A stretch of 64,000 nucleotides of DNA, taken from assembly GCA_964544655.1 (NCBI GenBank), contig CAZJCM010000006.1:1-64000 (forward strand). The letters are read 5' to 3'. Source of the DNA: HyVt-443 sp964544655. Its GTDB lineage: Bacteria > Pseudomonadota > Gammaproteobacteria > Chromatiales > Chromatiaceae. Position numbers and translations under genes: made by a program. The notes below the pieces were generated by a model, which was given only the letters and a program-made list of their open reading frames with translations, was not told the origin of the DNA and ran no database searches. Below, piece after piece: positions 44,666 to 53,266 of this stretch; position 1 is the stretch's first letter; each line of letters starts with the position of its first letter.

Positions 44666-45400
44666 TCACGCCTCCGGCGGCCGGTAGACCACCAGCCGCT
44701 CTTCCAACTCGTTCCAGAGTTCGGCCGGAACCTCCCGCCGGGTGATCCACAGCAGGCCGTGAAAGGCGTCCCTGTCCACCTCCTCGAAACGGTCGAACAG
44801 CTGGATGTTGTCGGGCAGTGGATCGGGGCGGACCCAGTCCCGGCGGCCGGCCTCCTGGATCAGGGCCACCGGCTCCCGGTTCACCAGATGGGCGGAGACC
44901 CGGGTGACGTTGATTTTCGGTGCCTCCAGGCGCCAGCCCAGTTCCCGCCCCAGCAGATCCACTGCCAGGGTACCGCCGGATTCGGATGCCGTGGTAATCA
45001 CTGGTGTCGCCTCCAGGACGTGGGCCACCTGCTGGGCGAAGGCGTTGGCCCCACCGAGGTGCCCGGATAGTACCGGCACCACGAAGCAGGCCGCCTCGTC
45101 CACCACCAGCACGCCGGGGTCGGTCTCCTTGGATTTGAGGTGGGGGGCGATCAGGCGCACCACGCCACCGATGGCGACAAAGCAGACCAGCTGATCATAG
45201 CCTTCGAACAGGCGCTTCACCTGAGGCCGTAATGGCCCGTCGTAGCTGTGCACCTGGCAGGTGGCACCATCGGTGTCTGCCAGCCGCTTCTCCGGTACCC
45301 AGAGGTGGGCCTCCGGGAAGTGCCCGGAGAGCCGTACTGCGTGACGGGCGCCGCCCCTGGTAATGGCCAGCAGGGCAATCCTGGGTTGTTGAGCGCTCAT
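44666..45400 (-). CDS. cbiG: Cobalt-precorrin-5A hydrolase (CbiG N-terminal part)
   Basis: The 244-aa protein has the CbiG N-terminal and central domains (IALLAITRGGARHAVRLSG, FEGYDQLVCFVAIGGVVRLIAP, VVDEAACFVVPVLSGHLGGAN, ITTASESGGTLAVDLLG). CbiG opens the lactone of cobalt-precorrin-5A, releasing acetaldehyde, in the oxygen-independent pathway. The C-terminal domain is encoded separately as the cobE-like gene. Its ATG overlaps the cobI stop by 4 bases, so these two are coupled. Confidence 0.88.
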   Translation of the reverse strand: MSAQQPRIALLAITRGGARHAVRLSGHFPEAHLWVPEKRLADTDGATCQVHSYDGPLRPQVKRLFEGYDQLVCFVAIGGVVRLIAPHLKSKETDPGVLVVDEAACFVVPVLSGHLGGANAFAQQVAHVLEATPVITTASESGGTLAVDLLGRELGWRLEAPKINVTRVSAHLVNREPVALIQEAGRRDWVRPDPLPDNIQLFDRFEEVDRDAFHGLLWITRREVPAELWNELEERLVVYRPPEA

Positions 45401-46185
45401 GCTCGGGGCTCCCCGGTAGCTTTGCGGCTGCGGCAGCCGCGCTTGACCCCGGTCCGTTTCCGATGGGGGTTCTTCACCAAGATCAGCGAGAGGTAATGGA
45501 CGGTCTCGCCCCGTAGCGTAAGAAGATCATGCACCACCCGTTCTTCCGGGGTGCCGGCGCGTTCGATGAACCAGGCGTGGGGCAGCAGTCCGCGCCGTTC
45601 GAACAGTTCGATCAACTCGTCCATCAGTGGCTTCACCTTGAGCAGCACCAGGGTGTCGAAGTCCTGCAGCAGGCGTTCCACCTGTTCCACGCCGTAGCCG
45701 GCCGGCAGCAGGGCAAGGGTGTCGTCGCTCTCTGCCAGTGGGGTGGCGGCGCGGGCGGCGGCGGCATTGAAGGAGCTGACTCCGGCGATCACTTCCACCG
45801 GCACCTGGGGGTCCAGAGTGCTGACGGTGCGCGCCAGATGGCCGAAAGTTGCGTAGGTGGAGGCGTCGCCTTCCACCAGGAAGGCGAGGTCCCGGCCGGC
45901 ACGTAGTACGGGCAGGACCGCCTCCGCCGCCCGCAGCCAGTAGCCTGCCAGCTTCTGCTGGTCATGGGTCATGGGGAAGACCAGGGGCAGGGCATCCGGC
46001 GGGGGCTCCAGGCCGCCGCGCCGGGCGATCTCCAGGGCGTAACTCTCCGCTCCCTCGCGGCGGATCGGATAGGCCCAGCGCGCCTCGCTCTGCAGGGTTG
46101 CCCAGGCGTTGCGGGTGATCAGGCCGGGGTCACCCGGTCCCAGAGAGACGCCGAGCAGGCGGCCGTAGCTAGGTTGGTTCATCAT
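45397..46185 (-). CDS. cobI: Precorrin-2/cobalt-factor II C20-methyltransferase
   Basis: A 262-aa corrin methyltransferase of the CobI/CbiL type. Motifs are GVSLGPGDPGLITRNAW, FLVEGDASTYATFGHL, EVIAGVSSFNAAAARAATPL and the late IERAGTPEERV. It adds the C20 methyl early in the corrin pathway. A strongly basic C-terminus (KRTGVKRGCRSRKATG) is unusual. Its stop overlaps the cbiG start; upstream lies a 246-base gap containing palindromic repeat B. Confidence 0.9.
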   Translation of the reverse strand: MMNQPSYGRLLGVSLGPGDPGLITRNAWATLQSEARWAYPIRREGAESYALEIARRGGLEPPPDALPLVFPMTHDQQKLAGYWLRAAEAVLPVLRAGRDLAFLVEGDASTYATFGHLARTVSTLDPQVPVEVIAGVSSFNAAAARAATPLAESDDTLALLPAGYGVEQVERLLQDFDTLVLLKVKPLMDELIELFERRGLLPHAWFIERAGTPEERVVHDLLTLRGETVHYLSLILVKNPHRKRTGVKRGCRSRKATGEPRA

Positions 46186-46307
46186 CTACCTCGTTTGACT
46201 ATGGGATGCAGCGCTCGCGGAGGTTATGTGGAGGTCGCATATAAATAGTTATTAAGAACAAAAAGATAAAACAATAAATTCGTGTCAATTAAGTTGTATT
46301 ACTGAGC

Positions 46308-46419
46308 ATCGCTGTCGCTGGGTATTTCTTCCGGAAACTGCTGTGAATACATCCATGTACGCTTGACGGCGGCATTCGTGCCGCCGACGTTTCCTCCATA
46401 AACACCCAGTGACAGCGAT
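46308..46419. repeat. 112-bp palindromic repeat, copy B
   Basis: The ends ATCGCTGTCGCTGGGTATTT and AAACACCCAGTGACAGCGAT pair at 18 of 20 positions; the two mismatches are transitions that would partly pair as G-U in RNA. The inner hairpin GGCGGCATTCGTGCCGCC matches copies A and C. It lies between cbiET and cobI, preceded by AT-rich DNA. Confidence 0.8.
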
Positions 46420-46431
46420 TCGTGCTGAATC

Positions 46432-47733
46432 CTAATGATCCCTGAGGATTCCCTTGCTCGTAGCACAAAGGATCCACACCGGGTTTTCCCCCTGCAGCCG
46501 GTGCATATCGAGAATCGGTCGGCTGCGGGCGATCTGCAACTGGGTCAGATCCCACTCGGCGCCCAGGCTCTTCAGTTCATCGGTGGCCTGCTGCAGGTTC
46601 TCCAGGGCGATGAAGTTCATCACCAACCAGCCGCCTGGATTGAGTCGTTCCATAGCGAGGCGGATCAGCGTCGTCAGATTGCCGCCGCTGCCGCCGATGA
46701 ACACGGCATCCGGATCTGGCCACTGTTCCAGGCCCTCCGGTGCCTTGCCCAATCGCAGGGTGTGGTTGTGCACGGCCATGGCCTGACGATTACGGGTGGC
46801 GATGTCGTGGTCGGCCGGATTTTTTTCGATGGCGTAGACGTGGCCCTCCGGGCACAGCCGGGCGGCCTCCAGTCCCACCGAGCCGGAACCGGCGCCGATG
46901 TCCCAGACGATGCTGTCCCGTCTCAGCTGCAGGCGGGCCAGAGAGACCGCCCGTACCTCCCGTTTGGTGATAAGTCCCTTGTCCGGCTTGCGTTGCCGAT
47001 AGCTGTCGTCCGGGAGACCCAGCAGTGTCGGATTGGGGCGCTGCCTGGTCCGCTGCAGCAGTACCACGTTGGGTTCAGCGAAGTCTCTTTCTGCGGCCTC
47101 TGCCGGCGTGAGGGGGCCGACCAGCCGCTCCTCCGGCTGTTGCAGGCGTTCAGCCACGTAGAGACGGAATTCGTCCTCCATCTCCTCTGCCAGCAGCAGC
47201 CGGCCTACCCGGTCCGGGCTGTTCTCCGGGCCGGTGAAGAGGCCGATCAGATCGTGGGTACGGCACGCCTGCAACAAGGGGTAGAGGCGGTGTTCCGGGC
47301 CGGCTCCAGGCTGCCACTCCCCAGCATCACGGCCGTGAATGGAGGCGACATGGGCAGATTGCCAGGGCAGGCCGAAGCGGGCAAAGGCCCATTGCAGGGT
47401 GCTTACATTGGGCAGCACCTCACAGCGCTCCTGGCCGATCTTCCGAATCAGGTAGCCGGCGATGCCGTGGCATAGGGGGTCGCCGGTGGCCAGCACCACA
47501 ACCCGTTCACCCCGACGTAGCGATTCATCCACCCAGTCCGGCGTGCGGGTGAGGTGACCGGAGAAGTCGATGATCTCCTGGTCGTCCTGCAGCAGCGGCT
47601 GGATCCGCGCCAGCAGCCGGGCGCCCCCAATCACCCGGTGGGCACTGCGCAGCCGATCCAGGGCGCGGGGAGTGAGTCCGTCCACGCCGTCGTCGAGCAG
47701 TCCAATAATGCTGCAGTAATTTCTCATAATCAT
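46432..47733 (-). CDS. cbiET: Precorrin-6B/7 C5,15-methyltransferase and decarboxylase (CbiE-CbiT fusion)
   Basis: The 433-aa fusion has an N-terminal CbiE methyltransferase (IIGLLDDGVDGLTPRAL, VLATGDPLCHGIAG) and a C-terminal CbiT domain (about 230-420) with a SAM site IVWDIGAGSGSVGLEAARL and FIGGSGGNLTTLI. It methylates C5 and C15 and removes the acetate carboxyl. The same fusion is called CobL in aerobic organisms. It lies after a 102-base AT-rich gap from cbiD and before repeat B. Confidence 0.9.
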   Translation of the reverse strand: MIMRNYCSIIGLLDDGVDGLTPRALDRLRSAHRVIGGARLLARIQPLLQDDQEIIDFSGHLTRTPDWVDESLRRGERVVVLATGDPLCHGIAGYLIRKIGQERCEVLPNVSTLQWAFARFGLPWQSAHVASIHGRDAGEWQPGAGPEHRLYPLLQACRTHDLIGLFTGPENSPDRVGRLLLAEEMEDEFRLYVAERLQQPEERLVGPLTPAEAAERDFAEPNVVLLQRTRQRPNPTLLGLPDDSYRQRKPDKGLITKREVRAVSLARLQLRRDSIVWDIGAGSGSVGLEAARLCPEGHVYAIEKNPADHDIATRNRQAMAVHNHTLRLGKAPEGLEQWPDPDAVFIGGSGGNLTTLIRLAMERLNPGGWLVMNFIALENLQQATDELKSLGAEWDLTQLQIARSRPILDMHRLQGENPVWILCATSKGILRDH

Positions 47734-47835
47734 TAGATAACTGTTTAAATAATTTAAATATAATCCAAGTAATTAATCACTATCATTGGGAAATACATGC
47801 AGTAAGTTCCGGCCCCGGTCGATATCTGCCCCGAT

Positions 47836-48960
47836 TTATGGCGTCTCCCGGTCAGCCACCTCGGTGAGGTAGTTGCCCTCGAAATCGCACACCAGCACCC
47901 GCAGCCGGAAGGCTCCGGGGTAACGCGCCTGCAGGGCCTCGATCACGCGGCCGGCGATGGCACGCAGAAACGGCAGCTGCAGTCCAAAGGGGGCCAGCAG
48001 CTCGCCGGCCAGGCGGGCGGTGTCGCCGCCGCGGATCTGTTCACACAGTTCGGCAGGGGCGCCCACCTGGGCGGCCAGCTCGGCCAGCAACGCGGTATCG
48101 ACCGGGTTGCGACCGGCGTGGGTGATGGTCTCGCCCTGGGCCATCTTGGTCAGTTTGCCCACCATGCCGCCGATGATGACGTGGGGTATACCGGTGGCCA
48201 CCACCGTATCCAGGGCCGGCTTGAGGAAGTCCCCCATCTGCACGAAACAGGCGGGATCCAGATCGGGCAGTTGCCCCATGACGAATTTTTCCGTGCGGCC
48301 GCCGGTAGTGAGGACCACTGTATTCTGTCCCTGGCGCGCTGCCACCTCGATGCCCTGGACCACGCTGGCGCGGAATGCGGCGGTGGACCAGGGATGGACG
48401 ATGCCGGTGGTGCCGAGGATGGAGATGCCGCCGAGGATGCCGAGACGGGGGTTGAGGGTGCGCCGGGCCAGTTGTTCGCCGCCGGGAACGGAGATGACCA
48501 CCCGCAGGCCGTTGCGTTGCAGCAGCACCGCCGCCGCTTCCCGCAGGTTTTCCTGGATGTTGCGCCGTGGCACCGGATTGATGGCCGGGCCGCCCACCTC
48601 CAGCCCAAGGCCGGGGCGGGTCACGGTGCCAACGCCTTCGCCGCCCTGCAGCTGGATTTCGCCAACATTTTCCTGCAGGGCGGTCACATCGGCAGTGATG
48701 CGCGCCTTGTCGGTGACATCGGGGTCATCCCCCGCATCCTTGATCACCACCGCATGGGCGCTGTCGCCAGCAACCCGGCCGTCGACCACCTGGAACACCA
48801 CCCGCTGGCCGTTGGGCAGGCGTGTCTCCACCGTCTCCGGCACCTGCCCGGTGACCAGCCCCAGGGCAGCGGCGCGGGCGGCCGCCGCGGAGCAGGCACC
48901 GGTGGTGTAGCCCTTGCGGTTGCCACGCTTCTTCCTGGGTTTGCGTGTGGTGGTTGCCAA
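47836..48960 (-). CDS. cbiD: Cobalt-precorrin-5B C1-methyltransferase
   Basis: A 374-aa CbiD protein. Motifs are RKGYTTGACSAAAARAAALGL near the N-terminus, PGLGLEVGGPAINPVPRRNI, and GISILGTTGIVHPWSTAAF. CbiD is the marker enzyme of the oxygen-independent pathway and methylates C1. A short basic leader (ATTTRKPRKKRGN) precedes the domain. It is 6 bases after bluB. The opposite strand of this and the next gene carries long open frames, which I regard as shadows. Confidence 0.93.
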   Translation of the reverse strand: MATTTRKPRKKRGNRKGYTTGACSAAAARAAALGLVTGQVPETVETRLPNGQRVVFQVVDGRVAGDSAHAVVIKDAGDDPDVTDKARITADVTALQENVGEIQLQGGEGVGTVTRPGLGLEVGGPAINPVPRRNIQENLREAAAVLLQRNGLRVVISVPGGEQLARRTLNPRLGILGGISILGTTGIVHPWSTAAFRASVVQGIEVAARQGQNTVVLTTGGRTEKFVMGQLPDLDPACFVQMGDFLKPALDTVVATGIPHVIIGGMVGKLTKMAQGETITHAGRNPVDTALLAELAAQVGAPAELCEQIRGGDTARLAGELLAPFGLQLPFLRAIAGRVIEALQARYPGAFRLRVLVCDFEGNYLTEVADRETP

Positions 48961-48966
48961 TGGAAC

Positions 48967-49650
48967 TTACCAGTGGTCGTAGTGCAGCAGTTGTTCGAGA
49001 GGCAGCCGCGGCAGCCAGCCGGCCTGCTCCAGTTCCGGGCGCGCGTGATAGTGGCTGACCCGCCCGAGACAGAGGTAGGCTATAGGCACGATCCGGTCCG
49101 GGATGCCGAGGATCCGGCGCAGCCGCTCATGGTGCAGGATGCTGACCCAGCCCATCCCCAGGTTCTCTGCCCGGGCGGCCAGCCACAGGTTCTGGATGGC
49201 GCAGACGGTGCTGTAGAGGTCCATCTCCGGGTTGCTGGTGCGGCCGATGACCGCCGGGCCGGTGCGCTCCCGGTCACAGGTGACGACGATTCCCAGGGGG
49301 GCCTCCAGGATACCCTCCAGTTTGAAGCGGCGGTACTGTTCCCGCCGCTCGCCCTGAAACTGCAGCGCCGCCTCCTGGTTGGCCTGCTCGAAATCGGCCT
49401 TGATCCTCGCCCGTACCTCAGGGTCGCGCAGGATGATGAAGTCCCAAGGCTGCATGAAGCCGACACTGGGGGCGTGGTGGGCGGCCTGCAGCAGCCGCTC
49501 CAGGACCTCACCGGGGATCTCGTCCGGCAGGAACTCCCGCCGGGTGTCGCGGCGGCTGTGGATGGTGCGGTAGACCGCATCCCGCTCCCTCGGCGTGATC
49601 TGATCGGCAGTGGGCATGGCGGGGGGATGAGGAGTGCCGTTTCTGCACAT
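48967..49650 (-). CDS. bluB: 5,6-dimethylbenzimidazole synthase
   Basis: A 227-aa nitroreductase-fold flavoenzyme. BluB features include TIHSRRDTRREF, APSVGFMQPWDFI, TSNPEMDLYSTVCAIQNLWLAARAENLGMGWVSIL and IAYLCLGRV. It cleaves reduced FMN with molecular oxygen to give the lower base of B12. An ATG at 49617 (MPTADQITP) may be the true start, since the family begins near there. It sits in the middle of an otherwise oxygen-independent cluster. Confidence 0.92.
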   Translation of the reverse strand: MCRNGTPHPPAMPTADQITPRERDAVYRTIHSRRDTRREFLPDEIPGEVLERLLQAAHHAPSVGFMQPWDFIILRDPEVRARIKADFEQANQEAALQFQGERREQYRRFKLEGILEAPLGIVVTCDRERTGPAVIGRTSNPEMDLYSTVCAIQNLWLAARAENLGMGWVSILHHERLRRILGIPDRIVPIAYLCLGRVSHYHARPELEQAGWLPRLPLEQLLHYDHW

Positions 49651-49655
49651 CGTCT

Positions 49656-50318
49656 TCAGGTGCCCTGCCGTTGCTCGGCCAGGGCCAGCAGCGCATGGAT
49701 GGCGGCCACTACCAGGGTGGAACCGCCCTTGCGGCCTTCGGTTATGATCCAGGGCACGCTATCAATCTGCTCCAGGGCCTGCTTCGACTCGGCGGCGGAG
49801 ACGAAACCCACCGGCATGCCGATGACCAGCGCCGGTCGCAGCGCCTCCTCCTCGATCATGCGCACCACCTCCAGCAGGGCGGTGGGGGCGTTGCCGATGG
49901 CGACGATCCCGTCCTCCAGAAGTCCCTGGTCCCGCGCCTTGCGCATCGCCTGAATGGCACGGGTGGTCTCCTCCCGCTGCGCCTGCTCGATTACGTCCCG
50001 GTCGGCGATGAAATGGTGAGTGGTGGTGCCGAAGTGGTTGAGCCGCGGCTTGGACAGCCCGACGCAGATCATCTCCACATCGGCGGTTATGGGGCGCCCG
50101 CGGGCGATTGCATCCAGTCCGGCGGTGACTGCCCGGGAATGGAAGCAGGTGAGGCCGTTGAACTCGAAGTCGGCGGTGGCGTGGATCATGCGCCGCACCA
50201 CTTGCCATTCCGCGTCGCTGTAGCCGTGTTCCCCAGCCTCCTGGTCGACGATGGCGAAGGAGCTGTGCTCGATCTTCTGACCTGCGCGGGTCAGTTGTTC
50301 GGTAACCCTGTTGTTCAT
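49656..50318 (-). CDS. cobH: Precorrin-8X methylmutase
   Basis: A 220-aa CobH/CbiC enzyme that moves the C11 methyl to C12 to give cobyrinic acid. The active-site His lies in RRMIHATADFEF. Other motifs are ICVGLSKPRLNHF, VAIGNAPTALLEVVRMI and VIGMPVGFVSAAESK. Spacing is 5 bases to bluB and 9 bases from cbiX. Confidence 0.94.
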   Translation of the reverse strand: MNNRVTEQLTRAGQKIEHSSFAIVDQEAGEHGYSDAEWQVVRRMIHATADFEFNGLTCFHSRAVTAGLDAIARGRPITADVEMICVGLSKPRLNHFGTTTHHFIADRDVIEQAQREETTRAIQAMRKARDQGLLEDGIVAIGNAPTALLEVVRMIEEEALRPALVIGMPVGFVSAAESKQALEQIDSVPWIITEGRKGGSTLVVAAIHALLALAEQRQGT

Positions 50319-50327
50319 GTCGCTGCC

Positions 50328-51164
50328 TTAATCATGGTGATGATGATGGGAATGGTGGTGATGGTGTCCGGATGGCGGAGAGAGGTCAAAGTCCCGTTCG
50401 AAGCGGGCGACATCTCCCGCCATTGCCTCCCGGACCCGCTGTTCCAGCAATTGGAAGATCTCATCCTCGAAGCCGAAATACCCTTCCAGGGCGAAGGCGG
50501 TCCGGGGATACTGATTGCGCAGCCGCTCCACCTGCTGGTGGATGCGCTCGATCAGGGTGCCGGTGAACAGGTAGTAGGGCAATACGATGATCTGCCCCAT
50601 GCCCAGCCGGGTATGGCGCTGCACCACCCGCTCCAGCCGGGGGTGGGTGATGCCGGTGAAGGCGATCTCCACCAGTTCGTGATCTCCCTGTTCCTGCAGC
50701 CAGCGGGCCATCTTGGCCAGCTCGCCGTTGGCCTGGGCATCGGATGAGCCGCGGCCCAGCAGTATGACGCTGGTGCTGCGGGGGTCGGGCACCGCCAGGG
50801 TCTGCATGCCGTGGCATAGCCGGCGCATGAGGATCTGTAACAGGGGCGGCTCGGCCCCCAGATGGGCGGCGTAGAGGAATTCGACCTCTGGATGGCGTTG
50901 CCGGGCCTGTTCGATATGTTCCGGAATCTCTATCTTGACGTGGCCGGCGGCATTGAGGATCAGCGGTGCCACTATTACCCTTTGGGCATTTGCAGCGGCC
51001 CGGTCCAATCCCGCATCCAGCAGCGGATCGGCGAACTCGATGAAGCAGAGCTCGATATGCCACTGTGGGCAGCGCTCACGCAAGCGTGCGGTGAACTGCT
51101 CGATCTCCTCATTGCCCTTGTCGTTGCGGGAGCCGTGGCCCACCAGCAGGATGGTCTCGTTCAT
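50328..51164 (-). CDS. cbiX: Sirohydrochlorin cobaltochelatase, two-domain CbiX with His-rich tail
   Basis: The 278-aa protein has two CbiX-like halves (about 1-130 and 140-250). The first has both catalytic histidines, His10 in LLVGHGSR and His75 in NAAGHVKIE. In the second half the first position is Arg (LLGRGSS), so only the N-terminal half looks active. The last residues form a His-rich tail (GHHHHHSHHHHHD), likely a cobalt or nickel store. It inserts cobalt early, which defines the anaerobic route. It lies 6 bases after cobM. Confidence 0.92.
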   Translation of the reverse strand: MNETILLVGHGSRNDKGNEEIEQFTARLRERCPQWHIELCFIEFADPLLDAGLDRAAANAQRVIVAPLILNAAGHVKIEIPEHIEQARQRHPEVEFLYAAHLGAEPPLLQILMRRLCHGMQTLAVPDPRSTSVILLGRGSSDAQANGELAKMARWLQEQGDHELVEIAFTGITHPRLERVVQRHTRLGMGQIIVLPYYLFTGTLIERIHQQVERLRNQYPRTAFALEGYFGFEDEIFQLLEQRVREAMAGDVARFERDFDLSPPSGHHHHHSHHHHHD

Positions 51165-51170
51165 TGGCTG

Positions 51171-51962
51171 TTACTCCGTCGGTTTTGCGGCCCGGCGGAA
51201 GCGGTGGCTGAAGCCGGCATCGTAGAGGCGGGATTTTTTGATTTCGTCGGCGTGGCGGGCCCCCAGGGTGGGGCTGGCGATGATCATCGCCTGACTGGTG
51301 ATACGCGCTTCGCGGCACTGTTGGCGAATATCGGCCAGGGTGCCGCGGATAATGCGTTCCTCGCCGGGCCAGCTCGCCTTCTGCACCACCAGAATCGGGG
51401 CGTCGTCATGCCAGCCCGCCTCCCGCAGGGCCTGTTCCACCTTGTGCAGCAAGGTGATGGAGAGAAACAGGCAGAGGGTGCAGTGGTGCCGGGCCAGGGA
51501 GAGCAGATCCTCCCCCTCGGGCATGGGGGTGCGCCCCGCCACCCGGGTCAGGATCACGGTCTGGGTCACCTCCGGCAGGGTCAGGGTCTCCACTGCGGCA
51601 GCGGCCGAGGCCATGGCTGAAGAGACCCCGGGCACCACCTCCACTTCGATTGCGGCGGCGTCCAGCAGGCGCACCATCTCCACCAGGGCACCGTAGAGCC
51701 CGGGGTCGCCGGTCTGCAGCCGGATCACGGTTTCGTGGCGCCGGGCCCGTTCCACCAGCCAGGCGCCGATCTGCTCCAGGGTCATGCCTTTGGAATCGGC
51801 CACTTCGCACCCTTCCGGCGCCCACTCCAGGGCCGCTTTGGAGACCAGTGATCCGGCGAACAGAATGGCGTTGGCGCGGCCGATCAGGTCTCGCCCTTTG
51901 ACGGTTATCAGATCGGGGTCGCCCGGGCCGGCGCCGACGAACCATACCTTGCCGATATTCAT
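51171..51962 (-). CDS. cobM: Precorrin-4/cobalt-precorrin-4 C11-methyltransferase
   Basis: A 263-aa corrin methyltransferase of the CobM/CbiF type, with VWFVGAGPGDPDLITVKG, LQTGDPGLYGALVEMV and VVPGVSSAMASAAAA. The ATG at 51962 overlaps the cobB stop (ATGA). The frame extends upstream but that sequence belongs to cobB in another frame. The C-terminus is basic. Followed at 6 bases by cbiX. Confidence 0.93.
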   Translation of the reverse strand: MNIGKVWFVGAGPGDPDLITVKGRDLIGRANAILFAGSLVSKAALEWAPEGCEVADSKGMTLEQIGAWLVERARRHETVIRLQTGDPGLYGALVEMVRLLDAAAIEVEVVPGVSSAMASAAAAVETLTLPEVTQTVILTRVAGRTPMPEGEDLLSLARHHCTLCLFLSITLLHKVEQALREAGWHDDAPILVVQKASWPGEERIIRGTLADIRQQCREARITSQAMIIASPTLGARHADEIKKSRLYDAGFSHRFRRAAKPTE

Positions 51963-53266
51963 GACGCCAGGCCTCCATCGGGATGAAACAGGGTGGCGGC
52001 CGCGGCCGGGTTCGACGGCAGGTAAAAATGCAGGTAGGAAGCCTGCAGGCGACCGATGCGGTACAGGGGCTCGGGGCGCCCCCGTTTGCGCGCCGGCCGG
52101 GTATGGGTGAAGGGTTGCAGTTCGCTCTCCATGCTCGAATGGTGGAAGGTATGCCCGTGAAGGGTGCCCTCGGGCAGTTCCACGGCCTGCATGCCCAGAT
52201 TGCTCAGGCGCTGCTGCATCTGGCCGTCGCCGGGCAGCAGACCGGTCAGTTCGGCGCGCCGGCCTGTCTTGTCGGTCAGGGAGCGTAACAGATAGAGCAT
52301 GCCGCCGCACTCGGCCACTATGGGCCGGCCGGCGGCGTGATGGTCACGAATCGACTGCTGCATGGAGCGGTTGGCGGCGAGCGCCTCCAGATGGAGTTCC
52401 GGGTAGCCTCCGGGCAGATAGAGGCTGTCGCATGGGGGTAATGCTGGATCCTTCAGTGGCGAGAAATGGATCAGTCGTGCTCCCATCGCTTGCAGCAGAT
52501 CCAGGTTGGCGCGGTAGACGAAGGAGAAGGCGGCATCCCGGGCCACGGCGATGCGGACCCCGGCCAGCCGTGGCTCGGGGGGCGGCAGATCGAGGGGTGC
52601 GGTAAAAGTGACCGGCTCAGGTGTGATTTCCAGTGTCGCCAGGGCACTGGCGGCCTGTTCCAGGCGCTGTTCCAGGTCCTCCAGTTCAGCCGCCTGTACC
52701 AGCCCCAGGTGGCGACTCGGCAGTTCCATGGCTGGATCCCGCGGCAAGGCACCATAGTTATGGATCCCAGGCGGCAGGCTTTCCGCCAGCATCTCAGCGT
52801 GGCCCGGACTGGCCACCCGGTTGGCGATGACCCCGGCGAAGGGGAGTTCCGGACGGTATTCTGCCAGGCCCAGGGCCAGGGCACCAAAGGTCTGGGCCAT
52901 GGCGGTGGCATCGATCACCGCCAGTACCGGGATGCCGAACAGCAGCGCCAGGTCGGCGCTGGAAGGAGTGCCGTCGAACAGTCCCATGACGCCTTCGATC
53001 AGAATCAGATCGGCCTCGCCCGCGGCCTGATACAGCAGTTGCCGGCAGTGGTCCTCGCCGCCCATCCAGAGGTCGAGTTGATAGACCGCCTGTCCGGACG
53101 CCTGCTCCAGGATCATCGGATCGAGGAAATCCGGGCCGGTCTTGAACAGCTGAACCCGCAGGCCGCGGTTGCGGTAGTGGCGGGCCAGGGCAGCGGTCAC
53201 CGTGGTCTTGCCCTGGCCGGAGGCGGGGGCGCTGATCAGCAGGGCGGGGCAACGGTGAGCCGTCAT
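51959..53266 (-). CDS. cobB: Cobyrinate a,c-diamide synthase
   Basis: The 435-aa CobB/CbiA protein has an N-terminal ATPase (APASGQGKTTVTAALA) and a C-terminal glutamine amidotransferase with the nucleophile Cys in VAECGGMLYLL. It amidates the a and c side chains of cobyrinate. It overlaps cobO by 4 bases upstream and cobM by 4 downstream, so the three are translationally coupled. Confidence 0.94.
   Translation of the reverse strand: MTAHRCPALLISAPASGQGKTTVTAALARHYRNRGLRVQLFKTGPDFLDPMILEQASGQAVYQLDLWMGGEDHCRQLLYQAAGEADLILIEGVMGLFDGTPSSADLALLFGIPVLAVIDATAMAQTFGALALGLAEYRPELPFAGVIANRVASPGHAEMLAESLPPGIHNYGALPRDPAMELPSRHLGLVQAAELEDLEQRLEQAASALATLEITPEPVTFTAPLDLPPPEPRLAGVRIAVARDAAFSFVYRANLDLLQAMGARLIHFSPLKDPALPPCDSLYLPGGYPELHLEALAANRSMQQSIRDHHAAGRPIVAECGGMLYLLRSLTDKTGRRAELTGLLPGDGQMQQRLSNLGMQAVELPEGTLHGHTFHHSSMESELQPFTHTRPARKRGRPEPLYRIGRLQASYLHFYLPSNPAAAATLFHPDGGLAS

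Noticed and set aside
46186..46307. AT-rich tracts in the cobalamin operon as a separate gene
   Set aside because: The tract holds many stops in all frames and no ribosome site; it more likely contains promoter or repeat-flanking DNA.
46435..47475. A 346-codon plus-strand open frame
   Set aside because: Antisense to the well-supported cbiET gene, with composition typical of a reversed frame.
48118..49953. A 611-codon plus-strand open frame
   Set aside because: It lies opposite cbiD, bluB and cobH, has a low-complexity His/Gly/Asp composition and no family match; it is a by-product of high GC content.
49671..50747. A 358-codon plus-strand open frame
   Set aside because: It is antisense to cobH and cbiX, which have clear motifs; no own ribosome site or domain.
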